Positions 15,789 through 23,569 of a stretch of 24,584 nt of DNA are shown here, piece by piece. This DNA comes from Mobilitalea sp. GTDB taxonomy: Bacteria > Bacillota_A > Clostridia > Lachnospirales > Lachnospiraceae. Within the stretch, counting starts at the first letter, position 1; every line of letters starts with the position of its first letter. The stretch spans positions 1-24,584 of the forward strand of contig JARKQP010000547.1 of the NCBI GenBank assembly GCA_029974875.1, written 5' to 3'. The position numbers and the translations under genes are program-made. The notes beneath the pieces were generated by a model. The model made no database searches and was not told the origin of the DNA. It saw nothing but the letters and a program-made list of their open reading frames with translations.

Positions 15789-15847
15789 CAGCCTGTCAGA
15801 TCAGCAAAGCTTTAACAGTCTATCAGATCAATAAAGCTATCAGATCA
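15777..15847 (+). repeat. 27-bp tandem duplication overlapping the metK stop codon, with partial third unit
   Basis: Units at 15777-15803 and 15804-15830 share GCAAAGCTTTAACAG and TCAGATCA blocks with three differences. A shortened unit, ATAAAGCTATCAGATCA, follows at 15831-15847. The first unit contains the last codons and stop of metK, so the downstream copies are duplicated 3'-end sequence. Confidence 0.8.
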
Positions 15848-15881
15848 ATAAAACTGATAAGGCAATTGAGGAGGATATCAA

Positions 15882-16643
15882 ATGGTTCGGACAATAAAAA
15901 ACATCGTATTAAGCTTACTGATACCGATTGCAGTTGTAGTAGCATGGAATTATGTAACAACCAACGGTATTGTCAACAGTGCAATTCTTCCAACGATAAA
16001 GAACGTTTTCCAGGCCTTTGCGAAAAGCTGGGAATCGGGACTGTTACAGTCTGACCTGGCAATCAGTTTGACCAGAGTGGTGAAAGGGTATTTATTTGCG
16101 GTACTCCTTGGAGTAACCCTGGGTACCATTATGGGAATATCGGAGACGGGAAATAAGATCTTTTCCCTGACGCTGAATACCATACGCCAGATACCGATGA
16201 TGGCCTGGATTCCGCTGATTATACTATGGGCGGGGATCGGAGAGCCATCAAAGATTATCATCATTATTATGGGAGCCTTCTTTCCGATTATGGTCAATAC
16301 CTTTAGCGGTATCCGCAGCACGCAGCAGGGATTTATTGAGGTGGCGAGGCTTTATAAGCTAAATAGATGGGACACTTTCCGCAAGGTTTATCTGCCCTCC
16401 GCCATACCCCAGATATTCGTGGGACTGAAGCTGGGTCTGGGTATCTCCTGGATGGCGGTTGTTGCAGCTGAGTTAATCGCATCAACCAAGGGAATCGGTT
16501 ACCGGATGAGCTATGCCAGAAGCTTGATACAGCCTGACGTTGTTATCATGGGAATGATTGTGGTCGGGGCCGTTGGAATACTGATGGATAAGGTTCTGAC
16601 CTTCGTTTCCCAGAAGGCAACGCCCTGGGTAAAAACAAAATAG
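15882..16643 (+). CDS. ABC transporter permease, TauC/SsuC-like (NitT/TauT family)
   Basis: Integral membrane subunit of a NitT/TauT-type importer (taurine, sulfonate, nitrate or aminopyrimidine class). A GAGGAGG ribosome site is about 8 nt before the ATG. It is 253 residues with about six membrane helices. Family marks: LTRVVKGYLFAVLLGVTLG near 63-81, RQIPMMAWIPLIILWAGIGEPSKI near 106-127, and the EAA-like ATPase loop GFIEVARLYKLNRWDTFRKV followed by YLPSAIPQIF. It is paired with the ATPase at 16678. No substrate-binding protein (SsuA/TauA-like) is encoded in this window, so the importer is incomplete here. Organosulfur uptake is favoured by the neighbouring metK and yezD genes but is not proven. 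Confidence 0.9.
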   Translation: MVRTIKNIVLSLLIPIAVVVAWNYVTTNGIVNSAILPTIKNVFQAFAKSWESGLLQSDLAISLTRVVKGYLFAVLLGVTLGTIMGISETGNKIFSLTLNTIRQIPMMAWIPLIILWAGIGEPSKIIIIIMGAFFPIMVNTFSGIRSTQQGFIEVARLYKLNRWDTFRKVYLPSAIPQIFVGLKLGLGISWMAVVAAELIASTKGIGYRMSYARSLIQPDVVIMGMIVVGAVGILMDKVLTFVSQKATPWVKTK

Positions 16644-16677
16644 TAGGGGACGGCTTTTCACCGGAATGGAGGTAGTG

Positions 16678-17448
16678 ATGCCTGATAAAGTATTAAAAAT
16701 TGAGGGACTTTATAAAACCTTTAAGGTAGATAAGGAAGATATTCCAATCTTGAGTAACATCAATCTGGAAATAGAAAAAGGAGAGTTTGTAACTATTGTC
16801 GGTCACAGCGGGTGCGGTAAGAGTACCCTGCTGAAAATAATAGCCGGCCTGGTGGATTACCAGGTTGGGACAGTTTCCTATGACGGCAGACAGATCAAGG
16901 AGCCGGGGACTGACAGAGGAATGGTATTTCAGGAGCATAGGCTGCTGCCATGGCTTACGATCAACGAGAATGTTGGCTTTGGGCTGTACAATTTATCGAA
17001 AGCGGAAAAGAGTGAGCTGGTGGCAAAGCATATTGAACTCGTTAAGCTGGGTGGCTTTGAGAAGGTTTACCCGGGCCAGCTGTCAGGAGGTATGGCCCAG
17101 CGTGCAGCCATTGCCCGGGGATTATCGGGCAATCCAGAGATCCTTTTGCTGGATGAACCCTTTGGGGCGCTGGATGCCCTGACCAGAATCCAGATGCAGA
17201 AGGAAATCTTAAATATCTGGAAAGAGGAAAAAGCAACAATGATTCTTGTAACACATGACATCGAAGAGGCGATCTTCCTTGGGCAAAAGGTTGTGGTTAT
17301 GTCGGCCAGACCCGGTGAGATCAAGGAGATTATCAAGGTAGGTGCGGGGGCTAAGGATAGAACCGGCTCAGATTTTGCCTACATCAAGAAAAAGATATAT
17401 AACCATTTCTTCGAAGATGAAAATGTGGAAATTGAATACGCAATATAA
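16678..17448 (+). CDS. ABC transporter ATP-binding protein, TauB/SsuB-like
   Basis: Cytoplasmic ATPase driving the permease at 15882. ATG 16678 is chosen because GGAGG (16668-16672) is 5 nt upstream; an ATG at 16666 would overlap that site. The 256-residue product shows Walker [10 protein letters not shown] (about 42-50), Q-loop [15 protein letters not shown], signature [15 protein letters not shown], Walker [13 protein letters not shown] and H-loop LVTHDIEEA. The FGALDALTR segment and the LLPW text are typical of the NitT/TauT ATPases. The gene ends 23 bp before the NifH-like start, so the transporter and nitrogenase-like genes are one operon. Confidence 0.92.
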   Translation: MPDKVLKIEGLYKTFKVDKEDIPILSNINLEIEKGEFVTIVGHSGCGKSTLLKIIAGLVDYQVGTVSYDGRQIKEPGTDRGMVFQEHRLLPWLTINENVGFGLYNLSKAEKSELVAKHIELVKLGGFEKVYPGQLSGGMAQRAAIARGLSGNPEILLLDEPFGALDALTRIQMQKEILNIWKEEKATMILVTHDIEEAIFLGQKVVVMSARPGEIKEIIKVGAGAKDRTGSDFAYIKKKIYNHFFEDENVEIEYAI

Positions 17449-17471
17449 TGTTATGGATGATGGAGGAGATA

Positions 17472-18347
17472 ATGAGTAAAGCAGTAAAGCATATAGCGAT
17501 TTATGGAAAGGGCGGTATCGGGAAGTCAACTACGACCTCGAATATCAGCGCAGCCCTGGCGGAGGCCGGCTATCGCGTCATTCAGATCGGCTGTGATCCC
17601 AAGAGTGACTCGACGAATACCTTAAGGGGCGGTAATTATCTGCCTACGGCCCTGGACAGTTTAAGGGATGGTGCGGATGTTAGGATTGAGGACATCTCGG
17701 TAGTAGGCTTCAAAGGAGTATTATGTATTGAAGCAGGCGGGCCCGTGCCGGGCGTCGGCTGTGCAGGGCGTGGTATCAATGCGGCCATTACCCTGCTTCA
17801 GGAATTGAATTTGTTCGAAACCTTTAAGCCGGATATTGTGCTATATGATGTTTTGGGTGATGTAGTCTGTGGCGGCTTTGCCGTACCGATCAGGGAAGGT
17901 ATCACGGATAAGGTATATGTGGTAACCTCTTCGGATTTTATGGCGATTTATGCTGCCAATAACTTGTTTAAGGCAATCAGCAAATATGCGCCCACCGGAG
18001 GTGCCCAGCTAGGAGGAATTATTGCCAACAGTGTTCTTACTCCTTATGCAAAACCGTTGATTGATGATTTTGCTGCAGAAACCAACGCCAAGGTAATCGG
18101 TTATGTACCCAGATCCTCCGTAGTGGCACAAAGTGAGCTTCAGGGTAAAACGGTCATTGAGTCAAATCCGGATTCAGAGCAGGCAGAGGTTTACCGGACA
18201 CTGGCAAAATATATCATAAATGATACAGAGGAAACCCTGCCGAATCCTTTGAGTGTAACGGAGCTTAGGGACTGGGCAAAGGTATGGGGGGATAAGATTT
18301 TGAAGATTGAGGCGGAAGACACAAGCAATGCCGGTTCCGGCATCTGA
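17472..18347 (+). CDS. nflH: NifH-like ATP-dependent iron-sulfur reductase component
   Basis: Homodimeric [4Fe-4S] ATPase that passes electrons one at a time to a NifDK-like partner. ATG 17472 follows GGAGG (17462-17466) by 5 nt and yields [15 protein letters not shown], the normal NifH start; the upstream frame adds only 8 residues. The 291-residue product has P-loop GKGGIGKST (13-20), switch segment CDPKSDST (41-48), Cys97 in GVGCAGRG and Cys133 in [12 protein letters not shown], which are the two cluster ligands, and Arg100 at the position used for docking in NifH. All features needed for a working reductase are present. Its neighbours are not nif genes (no nifE, N, V or B), so it belongs to the nitrogenase-like group rather than to nitrogen fixation. 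The symbol is a family label. Confidence 0.93.
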   Translation: MSKAVKHIAIYGKGGIGKSTTTSNISAALAEAGYRVIQIGCDPKSDSTNTLRGGNYLPTALDSLRDGADVRIEDISVVGFKGVLCIEAGGPVPGVGCAGRGINAAITLLQELNLFETFKPDIVLYDVLGDVVCGGFAVPIREGITDKVYVVTSSDFMAIYAANNLFKAISKYAPTGGAQLGGIIANSVLTPYAKPLIDDFAAETNAKVIGYVPRSSVVAQSELQGKTVIESNPDSEQAEVYRTLAKYIINDTEETLPNPLSVTELRDWAKVWGDKILKIEAEDTSNAGSGI

Positions 18348-18377
18348 TGAATTACAGTTTGGGAATGAGGTGATTAT

Positions 18378-19793
18378 GTGGCTCCGTTAAAAGGTAAAGC
18401 CCCAATGATAAGAGAAAAAAGGCTGTCTACAATTGCAGCATATTATGGAACCGTAGAAGCGATTTTGAGAGAATATTATGACGGAAAACTCAAGCAGCGG
18501 GTCAGAACCTTCTCACAGGATACGAACAATGATATCCTTTATGCTTTGCAGGTAATCAATACCATTGAAGATGTCGGTATTGTGATTCACGGTCCAAGAG
18601 GGTGCGGCATCATACAGAACCATTACAATATTGAAAATTCTGTCAATACAAATTGGGCAGTGACCAACATCGAGGAGGAAGATTCCATCCTTGGAAGCGA
18701 CAGAAAGCTGAAAAAGGCTGTTGGGAAAATTTTCAAGAAAAACCATCCAAAATTATTATTTGTAGTGACTACCGCAGTTGTAGCAATCAATAATGATGAT
18801 GTTGTTTCCGTCACGCAGGAATTAACGGATGAGCTTGGAATACCCGTCATACCTATTTATACGGACGGCTTCAGGTCAAAGGTCGGAGTGTCGGGATACG
18901 ATGTCGCGATCCACTCCATTATAAAATATCTGTTACCCCTGAAAGCAGAAAAAGATAATTTTATCAATGTTATTTCTTTCAATGAGGATAAAGAAACCCT
19001 GGAGGAGGTGGTTCGGCTGATTACCGCCTTGGGTGTGGATACAAACGTGTTTCCGAGATTTTCTACCAAAGAGAATATTGTAAAGTCAGCAAGGGCCGCC
19101 TATAACCTTGTGCTGAATAAGGGGGAAGGGGATTATTTTGTAAAGACCCTGGAGGATCTCTATGGTATACCTGACCTTGAGTTAAATACTCCGATCGGAA
19201 TAAGAGCTACGGATAAATGGCTGACGGCTCTCGGCAAGCAGCTGAATAAGGAAAAAGAGGCCCGGGAGCTGATTGATAAGGAAAGTGCCAAAGCAAGAGA
19301 AATCCTCGAAGGGTATCAGCTTGACGGGACAAAGGTGTTCTTAAGTATCGACCCGGAGAAAGCAAATGCGGTGATCAGCCTGCTGGAGGATTTACGCGCG
19401 GAGGTTGTAGGAATTAAATTTCCCTATCTTGATATTACTTTGCCAAAGCAGCTGGAGAAGCTTTATAAGAGAAATCCGGAGCTGTCTCTTTTGATTGGGG
19501 AAGGCCAGCCCTATGAGCAGGTGAATATTATAGGGAAATCCGGTGCACAGGTATATATTGGGAATGATCTGGCCATTGAAGCGGTGCTCCAGGGAGACAT
19601 TTCGGTATTTAATACACAGCTGATCAATATTACCGGCTATCAGGGCAGCATTAACTTTGCCAGGAGATTAAATAAGCTTGTGAAGCACGACGGATTTGCA
19701 AAAAACTTCAGCAAGGAAGCAGGACGGGGAGTATATCAGTCCGGCTGGTTGAAGAAAAGTGCAAATTGGTATATCAAACAGGAGGTAAGATAA
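18378..19793 (+). CDS. nflD: NifD-like component of a nitrogenase-like reductase
   Basis: Probable catalytic alpha subunit that receives electrons from the NifH-like protein. GTG 18378 is taken as start after an AGGTG-type site; a start at ATG 18405 is also possible. It is 471 residues, close to NifD. The HGPRGCG motif (Cys76) corresponds to NifD Cys88, a P-cluster ligand. It is the only cysteine in the protein: the NifD Cys62 and Cys154 counterparts are gone (the latter region reads VVTTAVVAINNDDV), as is the Cys275 cofactor ligand. Later segments IPVIPIYTDGF, FLSIDPEKANAVISLLEDL and NITGYQGSINFARRL fit the NifD fold. It probably forms a single shared [4Fe-4S] cluster with the NifK-like protein. 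The gene overlaps the next start (TAATG). Confidence 0.88.
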   Translation: MAPLKGKAPMIREKRLSTIAAYYGTVEAILREYYDGKLKQRVRTFSQDTNNDILYALQVINTIEDVGIVIHGPRGCGIIQNHYNIENSVNTNWAVTNIEEEDSILGSDRKLKKAVGKIFKKNHPKLLFVVTTAVVAINNDDVVSVTQELTDELGIPVIPIYTDGFRSKVGVSGYDVAIHSIIKYLLPLKAEKDNFINVISFNEDKETLEEVVRLITALGVDTNVFPRFSTKENIVKSARAAYNLVLNKGEGDYFVKTLEDLYGIPDLELNTPIGIRATDKWLTALGKQLNKEKEARELIDKESAKAREILEGYQLDGTKVFLSIDPEKANAVISLLEDLRAEVVGIKFPYLDITLPKQLEKLYKRNPELSLLIGEGQPYEQVNIIGKSGAQVYIGNDLAIEAVLQGDISVFNTQLINITGYQGSINFARRLNKLVKHDGFAKNFSKEAGRGVYQSGWLKKSANWYIKQEVR

Positions 19794-21070
19794 TGTCAAA
19801 CCATATAGAGAATAACAGAAATGGCTGCCTCCTTCAGGGTTCCATCACTACATTAAAAGCCATTAATGGAGTCGTGCCGATCATTCATTCCACTGCCGGT
19901 TGTGGAATACAGGAAAAATATATGGCAAATTCAACAAACACCCACAATGAGAATTACATCATTTCCGGTACGAATGTTTTTGAGAAACAGGTCATATTCG
20001 GAGGAACGGCAAGGCTCAGGGAACAAATCAAGAATACGGTGAAGGTTCTTGAGGGTGATTTATATGTGGTAGTCAGTGGCTGTGCAACAGAGATTGTCGG
20101 TGATGATATTGGAGCCATGACAAAGGAAGCTTATGAACAGGGGTATCCGGTGATTCATATCAGTACCCCGGGCTTTAAGGGAAATAGCTCTCAGGCATAT
20201 AAAAAGGTAGTAACCGGGATAATAGAAGAGCTTTCAAGATCAGGCGATCAGGCAGTGGCAGCCATGGAACAGGAACTGATTAATGTATTCGGCCTGGTGC
20301 CGAATGTTGATCCCTACTGGGAGGGCAATCTGGAGGAGCTTGACCGGCTGTTTCATCAGGCCGGACTTAAATTAAACCACCTGTTTGGAAGGGAAAGCAA
20401 TATTGATAACTGGAAGAAGATCAAAACGGCACATCTGAATGTGGCTTACACAAAATATGGGCGTGAAATTGCAGAATACCTTAAGAAAAAATATGGCACC
20501 CCGTTCCTGTATATCGAAAATCTTCCTGTCGGAATTGACGGGGTAACAGAATTGTTAGATCAGCTGGAATCTGTCTATCAGGATAAGAAGGAAGTATTTG
20601 AACTTGTAAAGGAGGAGGAACAGGAAAGATATCTGCATTACCTTTCAAAGCTGGCTCCGTATTATTACAGGCACCATATCCAGAAGGAGGTTGCCCTTGT
20701 AGGGGCATCCCCCATCGTAACAGCCCTAGGAAAATTCCTGGAGCAGAGGTTCGGACAGATCATCCAGACCGTCATTGTAACGGATGAGTTGGGTGAGAAG
20801 GAACAGAAAATTCTGGAGAAGAATTTTGTAAGTGGTACAAAGCTTTACTTTACGGAAGACGGCAGGGAGATTGAAGAAAGAATCAGAGAGAATCGGCCGG
20901 AGGTCATTTTGGGAAGCCAATTGGAAGAAGGTGTGGCAGAGAAACTGAGTATTCCTGTATTGCACTGTTCCTTTCCGGCGGAGAAGAAAATCATTCTTAA
21001 CAAAAGTATATTTGGAGTATCCGGAATATTAAATTTCATAGAAGAGTATAGTAATGTGCTTGTTAACTGA
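19793..21070 (+). CDS. nflK: NifK-like component of a nitrogenase-like reductase
   Basis: Partner of the NifD-like subunit. ATG 19793 overlaps the nflD stop codon and follows GGAGG (19781-19785) by 7 nt; the upstream extension is not family-like. It is 425 residues, shorter than NifK. Three cysteines fall at Cys12 (RNGCLLQG), Cys37 (HSTAGCG) and Cys97 (VVSGCATEIVGDD). The spacing of 25 and 60 matches the NifK P-cluster ligands (Cys70, Cys95, Cys153; spacing 25 and 58), so the cluster-binding frame is kept on this subunit. With one cysteine from nflD this makes four ligands. A fourth cysteine, in VLHCSF near the C-terminus, is unlikely to be a cluster ligand. Translational coupling to nflD suggests a tight complex. 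Confidence 0.88.
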   Translation: MSNHIENNRNGCLLQGSITTLKAINGVVPIIHSTAGCGIQEKYMANSTNTHNENYIISGTNVFEKQVIFGGTARLREQIKNTVKVLEGDLYVVVSGCATEIVGDDIGAMTKEAYEQGYPVIHISTPGFKGNSSQAYKKVVTGIIEELSRSGDQAVAAMEQELINVFGLVPNVDPYWEGNLEELDRLFHQAGLKLNHLFGRESNIDNWKKIKTAHLNVAYTKYGREIAEYLKKKYGTPFLYIENLPVGIDGVTELLDQLESVYQDKKEVFELVKEEEQERYLHYLSKLAPYYYRHHIQKEVALVGASPIVTALGKFLEQRFGQIIQTVIVTDELGEKEQKILEKNFVSGTKLYFTEDGREIEERIRENRPEVILGSQLEEGVAEKLSIPVLHCSFPAEKKIILNKSIFGVSGILNFIEEYSNVLVN

Positions 21071-21121
21071 AGTATTTTTGTTGTATGTTTCCATTTGAAA
21101 TTTGCTATATACTCTATAAAA

Positions 21122-21320
21122 CAGATTTACAGGAATCATGAATTACCTACCATTTAATCTGCGATTTGAAGTGGGGGCTTCTGTGAAGTAGCTGTATTTA
21201 AGCTTCTACCAGACTATGTAAGCCTGGTAACCCTTAACTTCACTGGGTGCAAGTGATTTATGGCAATTCATCTTACTGCCCTAGAGGGAAGAGTCTTCCT
21301 GCCAAATATGATAAATTGTT
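21122..21320 (+). promoter_or_regulatory. Structured leader, candidate riboswitch, before the radical SAM operon
   Basis: A multi-hairpin leader lies between nflK and leader copy 4. Pairings seen are CAGATT (21122-21127) with AATCTG (21156-21161); GTGAAGT (21183-21189) with ACTTCAC (21237-21243); ACCAG (21208-21212) with CTGGT (21224-21228); ACCC (21230-21233) with GGGT (21245-21248), which competes with the 21237 arm; and GGAAG/CTTCC near 21287-21299. The text CTATGTAAGCCTGGTAACC followed by GGGTGC resembles the conserved core of the SAM-I riboswitch, but its kink-turn and P1 are not recognised. A TATACT box at 21108-21113 with TTTGAAAT upstream matches the other promoters, but no good -35 is seen. 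Confidence 0.45.
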
Positions 21321-21330
21321 CAGTAAAACT

Positions 21331-21390
21331 GACTAGACAGCTGGAGGTTTTAAAATACAGTAATGTACTGTGTTTTAGAACTTCTTTTTT
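21331..21390 (+). promoter_or_regulatory. Repeated leader attenuator element, copy 4
   Basis: GA-CTAG-ACAG-CTGG-AGG: arms CTAG (21333-21336) and CTGG (21341-21344) pair with one G-U. The terminator stem pairs 21343-21362 with 21366-21385 over all 20 positions, counting several G-U pairs, around a 3-nt loop, and ends in six T residues (21385-21390). It is the strongest terminator of the four copies and lies about 85 nt before the radical SAM start region. Confidence 0.82.
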
Positions 21391-21531
21391 GTTGTAAAAG
21401 CGTGAATAAAGAAACGGTTCGGATAAGGAACCAGGATGTGATATGTTTTGTTTAAAATATATGGGAGGGGTGTTATGAGCTATTTATAAGAGGAATTATT
21501 TGAGGAATTAAAACTTAAGCTAGCCTTAAGC

Positions 21532-22686
21532 GTGGAAGGCATCAATTATGAGGAAGGGATTTTTGATGAACTTCTCGCGCAGCATAAGGAACTGCAAAAA
21601 CCGGAATATTGTACCCAGGATAAGGAGCTTATTTCAAAAAAGAGCTATAATCTGCCCGGAGTTCTGAAGCTGAAAAACGGATTTGGTGTTTATATCGTGG
21701 CTGATAAAAGCTCTCCTTATAAGATAGTAAAGGAGAAGGGGGGCTTTGGTATCGTTTACAAGAACGAATACCTTACGGATATCAGCTTTCCCAAGCCGCC
21801 TAAGTATCTGTCAGGAAGTACCAGGGACGGAGTCAGCATGAAGGACATTGCACTGCCGACGGAGATGGGAAGTGAGGATAAAAGCATTGTCGTTACTTAC
21901 AGCACGGAATGCTCTGTTAAGGATAAGGGTGAGACCTGCCTGTTCTGTGTTATGAACGGAACCAAGGGTCTGGACAGACCGGAATACCGTCCGGCCTGGA
22001 AGTATCCGAGTCAGATTGGGGAGACGGTAAAGGCAGCCTATGGGGAAGGCTATAAGCATTTGACGATCACGGGCGGCTTCGTACCGGAGCGCAGGGAGGT
22101 AGAGTACTACCTTGATGTGGCGGAGCATATCAAGGAGGAACTTGGTAGGGAGACCTTTAATGGTACGGCCTGCATCGGTGCACCCTTGGACTTTTCGGTT
22201 ATTGATAAATACAAAGAAGCCGGATTTAGTACCATTGCCTTCAATACTGAGGTTTGGGGCAAGAATTATTTTGATATTGTATGCCCGGGCAAGGTAACAG
22301 CCTGCGGCGGATACGATAATTGGATCAAAGCAATTGAATATGCGGTTCAAGTCTTTGGGAAGGGAAAGGTAAGAAGTAATTTTGTAGTGGGATTACAGCC
22401 GAAGGAAGTATTGTTTGAGGGATTTGAATATCTGGCCTCCATAGGAGTGGTTACGGTTGCCTCCTCCTGGATACCGGGTCTTGGTTCACCACTGGAAGGA
22501 CACCGTACACCTACCGTCGACTGGCATTGGGATGTGCAGCTTAGACATGCGGATATTCTGAGGAAGTATGGACGTACCTATGAAGAAATCTTCAATGCAA
22601 CTCCAGCCAGGAATCTGAGCCATGACATCTATCAGATCGAGAATGGAACCTGGCCGGGTCTTAAAAGAGAAGAGGTTGTAGCATAA
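21532..22686 (+). CDS. Radical SAM protein with C-x8-C-x2-C motif; natural start region interrupted by an in-frame stop
   Basis: Radical SAM enzyme of unknown reaction, probably serving the nitrogenase-like system. Cysteines at codons beginning 21910, 21937 and 21946 form C-x8-C-x2-C; the last part, CLFC, has the usual aromatic before the final Cys. ITGGF follows as a GGE-like SAM motif, then a barrel with CIGAPLDFSVIDKYKEAGF and GSPLEGHRTP. The open frame from GTG 21532 is 384 codons, but its site is poor. Compared with the paralogue at 23562, the true start is ATG 21475, which has GGGAGGGG upstream; in that frame codon 5 is TAA (21487-21489) where the paralogue has Lys, and homology resumes directly after (EELFEELKLKLALSVEG). 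So the gene is either inactivated, read through, or re-initiated. A sequencing error is possible. Confidence 0.75.
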   Translation: MEGINYEEGIFDELLAQHKELQKPEYCTQDKELISKKSYNLPGVLKLKNGFGVYIVADKSSPYKIVKEKGGFGIVYKNEYLTDISFPKPPKYLSGSTRDGVSMKDIALPTEMGSEDKSIVVTYSTECSVKDKGETCLFCVMNGTKGLDRPEYRPAWKYPSQIGETVKAAYGEGYKHLTITGGFVPERREVEYYLDVAEHIKEELGRETFNGTACIGAPLDFSVIDKYKEAGFSTIAFNTEVWGKNYFDIVCPGKVTACGGYDNWIKAIEYAVQVFGKGKVRSNFVVGLQPKEVLFEGFEYLASIGVVTVASSWIPGLGSPLEGHRTPTVDWHWDVQLRHADILRKYGRTYEEIFNATPARNLSHDIYQIENGTWPGLKREEVVA

Positions 22687-22697
22687 GGAATCAAAAG

Positions 22698-22738
22698 CTA
22701 GTACTGCATTAAGTGAAGTTTACGCAAGGTAGTACTAG
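22698..22738 (+). other. Perfect 8-bp inverted repeat between radical SAM and nucleoside phosphorylase genes
   Basis: CTAGTACT (22698-22705) and AGTACTAG (22731-22738) are exact complements with a 25-nt spacer. There is no T-run. It may be an intercistronic mRNA hairpin. Confidence 0.4.
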
Positions 22739-22777
22739 ATGACAATGAAAACTATGAAACGATAATGGAGAAATAAA

Positions 22778-23569
22778 ATGGGTCTATTATATGATTTTGA
22801 CGATGCGAAGACAGCGATTATTAATCCGGAGGACTTTATCCGAAAGCTTGACGGTTTTCCTGAGATTGCAATTGCTACATTTACGGACAGAATTATTGAT
22901 ATTGTGTTTCAAGGAAAAGAAAAAGAGATTATAACCACCCTGCTCGGGAATGTACCTGTCTATAGGTTGAACTATAAGGGACTGGAGGTTGCCCTTCTGA
23001 TTTCAAAGACGGGAGCTCCTGCAAGTGTCACAGGTGCCGAGGCGTTGATTGCACTGGGGGCAAGGTATCTGATTTATTATGGCTCCTGCGGAGTATTAGA
23101 CAGGAATATCGGTGCCCATGAGATTATCGTCCCGACTCATGCAATCCGGGATGAAGGAACCAGCTATCATTATCTTGAGGCTTCCGAGGAGATAGAATTG
23201 GATCAGAATAATATAGAGCTTCTGGTCGAGGTTCTGAATAAGCTGGAGGTTCCGTATTATAAAGGCAAGACCTGGACAATTGATGCAATCTTTCGGGAGA
23301 CGAGAAAAAAATTTGAGAAGAGGAAGGCCCAGGGCAGCATTGTCGTAGAGATGGAGTGCTCCGCGCTTACGGCTGTTACCAGGTTCCGGGGAATCTCCTT
23401 TACCCAGTTCCTGTATGGCGCCGATAACCTGGATTCAGAAAAGTGGGATCCAAGAATACTCGGCAAAGGAGTGACAAAGGAGGAATTGTATTTAACAATT
23501 GCGCTTGAGTATGCGCTGGCTCTGATTAACCAAAGTAAGACATCAATACCGGAGGTAGTGAATGGATAG
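22778..23569 (+). CDS. Nucleoside phosphorylase / MTA-SAH nucleosidase superfamily protein (PNP_UDP_1)
   Basis: Cytoplasmic enzyme of the purine nucleoside/uridine phosphorylase fold, 263 residues, with GGAG (22767-22770) 7 nt before the ATG. Family marks are GAPASVTGAEALIALGARYLI, the Gly-rich YYGSCGVLD (phosphate/ribose side), the EGTSYHYLE segment, and the nucleoside-binding VVEMECSALTAV near 193-204, with the Glu-Met-Glu type motif. The short insertion with Asp in FLYGADNLDSEKW corresponds to the base-contacting Asp region. In an operon of radical SAM genes, with metK nearby, a likely role is removal of 5'-deoxyadenosine, methylthioadenosine or SAH, all inhibitors made from SAM. Ordinary nucleoside salvage is the alternative. 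The stop codon overlaps the next start by 8 nt. Confidence 0.85.
   Translation: MGLLYDFDDAKTAIINPEDFIRKLDGFPEIAIATFTDRIIDIVFQGKEKEIITTLLGNVPVYRLNYKGLEVALLISKTGAPASVTGAEALIALGARYLIYYGSCGVLDRNIGAHEIIVPTHAIRDEGTSYHYLEASEEIELDQNNIELLVEVLNKLEVPYYKGKTWTIDAIFRETRKKFEKRKAQGSIVVEMECSALTAVTRFRGISFTQFLYGADNLDSEKWDPRILGKGVTKEELYLTIALEYALALINQSKTSIPEVVNG

Noticed and set aside
17472..21070. True molybdenum nitrogenase (nitrogen fixation)
   Set aside because: The NifD-like protein has a single cysteine and lacks the cofactor ligand; no nifE, nifN, nifB or nifV genes are present in the window.
21811..22350. Long - strand frames opposite real genes (for example 179 codons here, 140 codons at 23257-23679)
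   Set aside because: They lie fully opposite well-supported + strand genes, have no family features and no ribosome sites.
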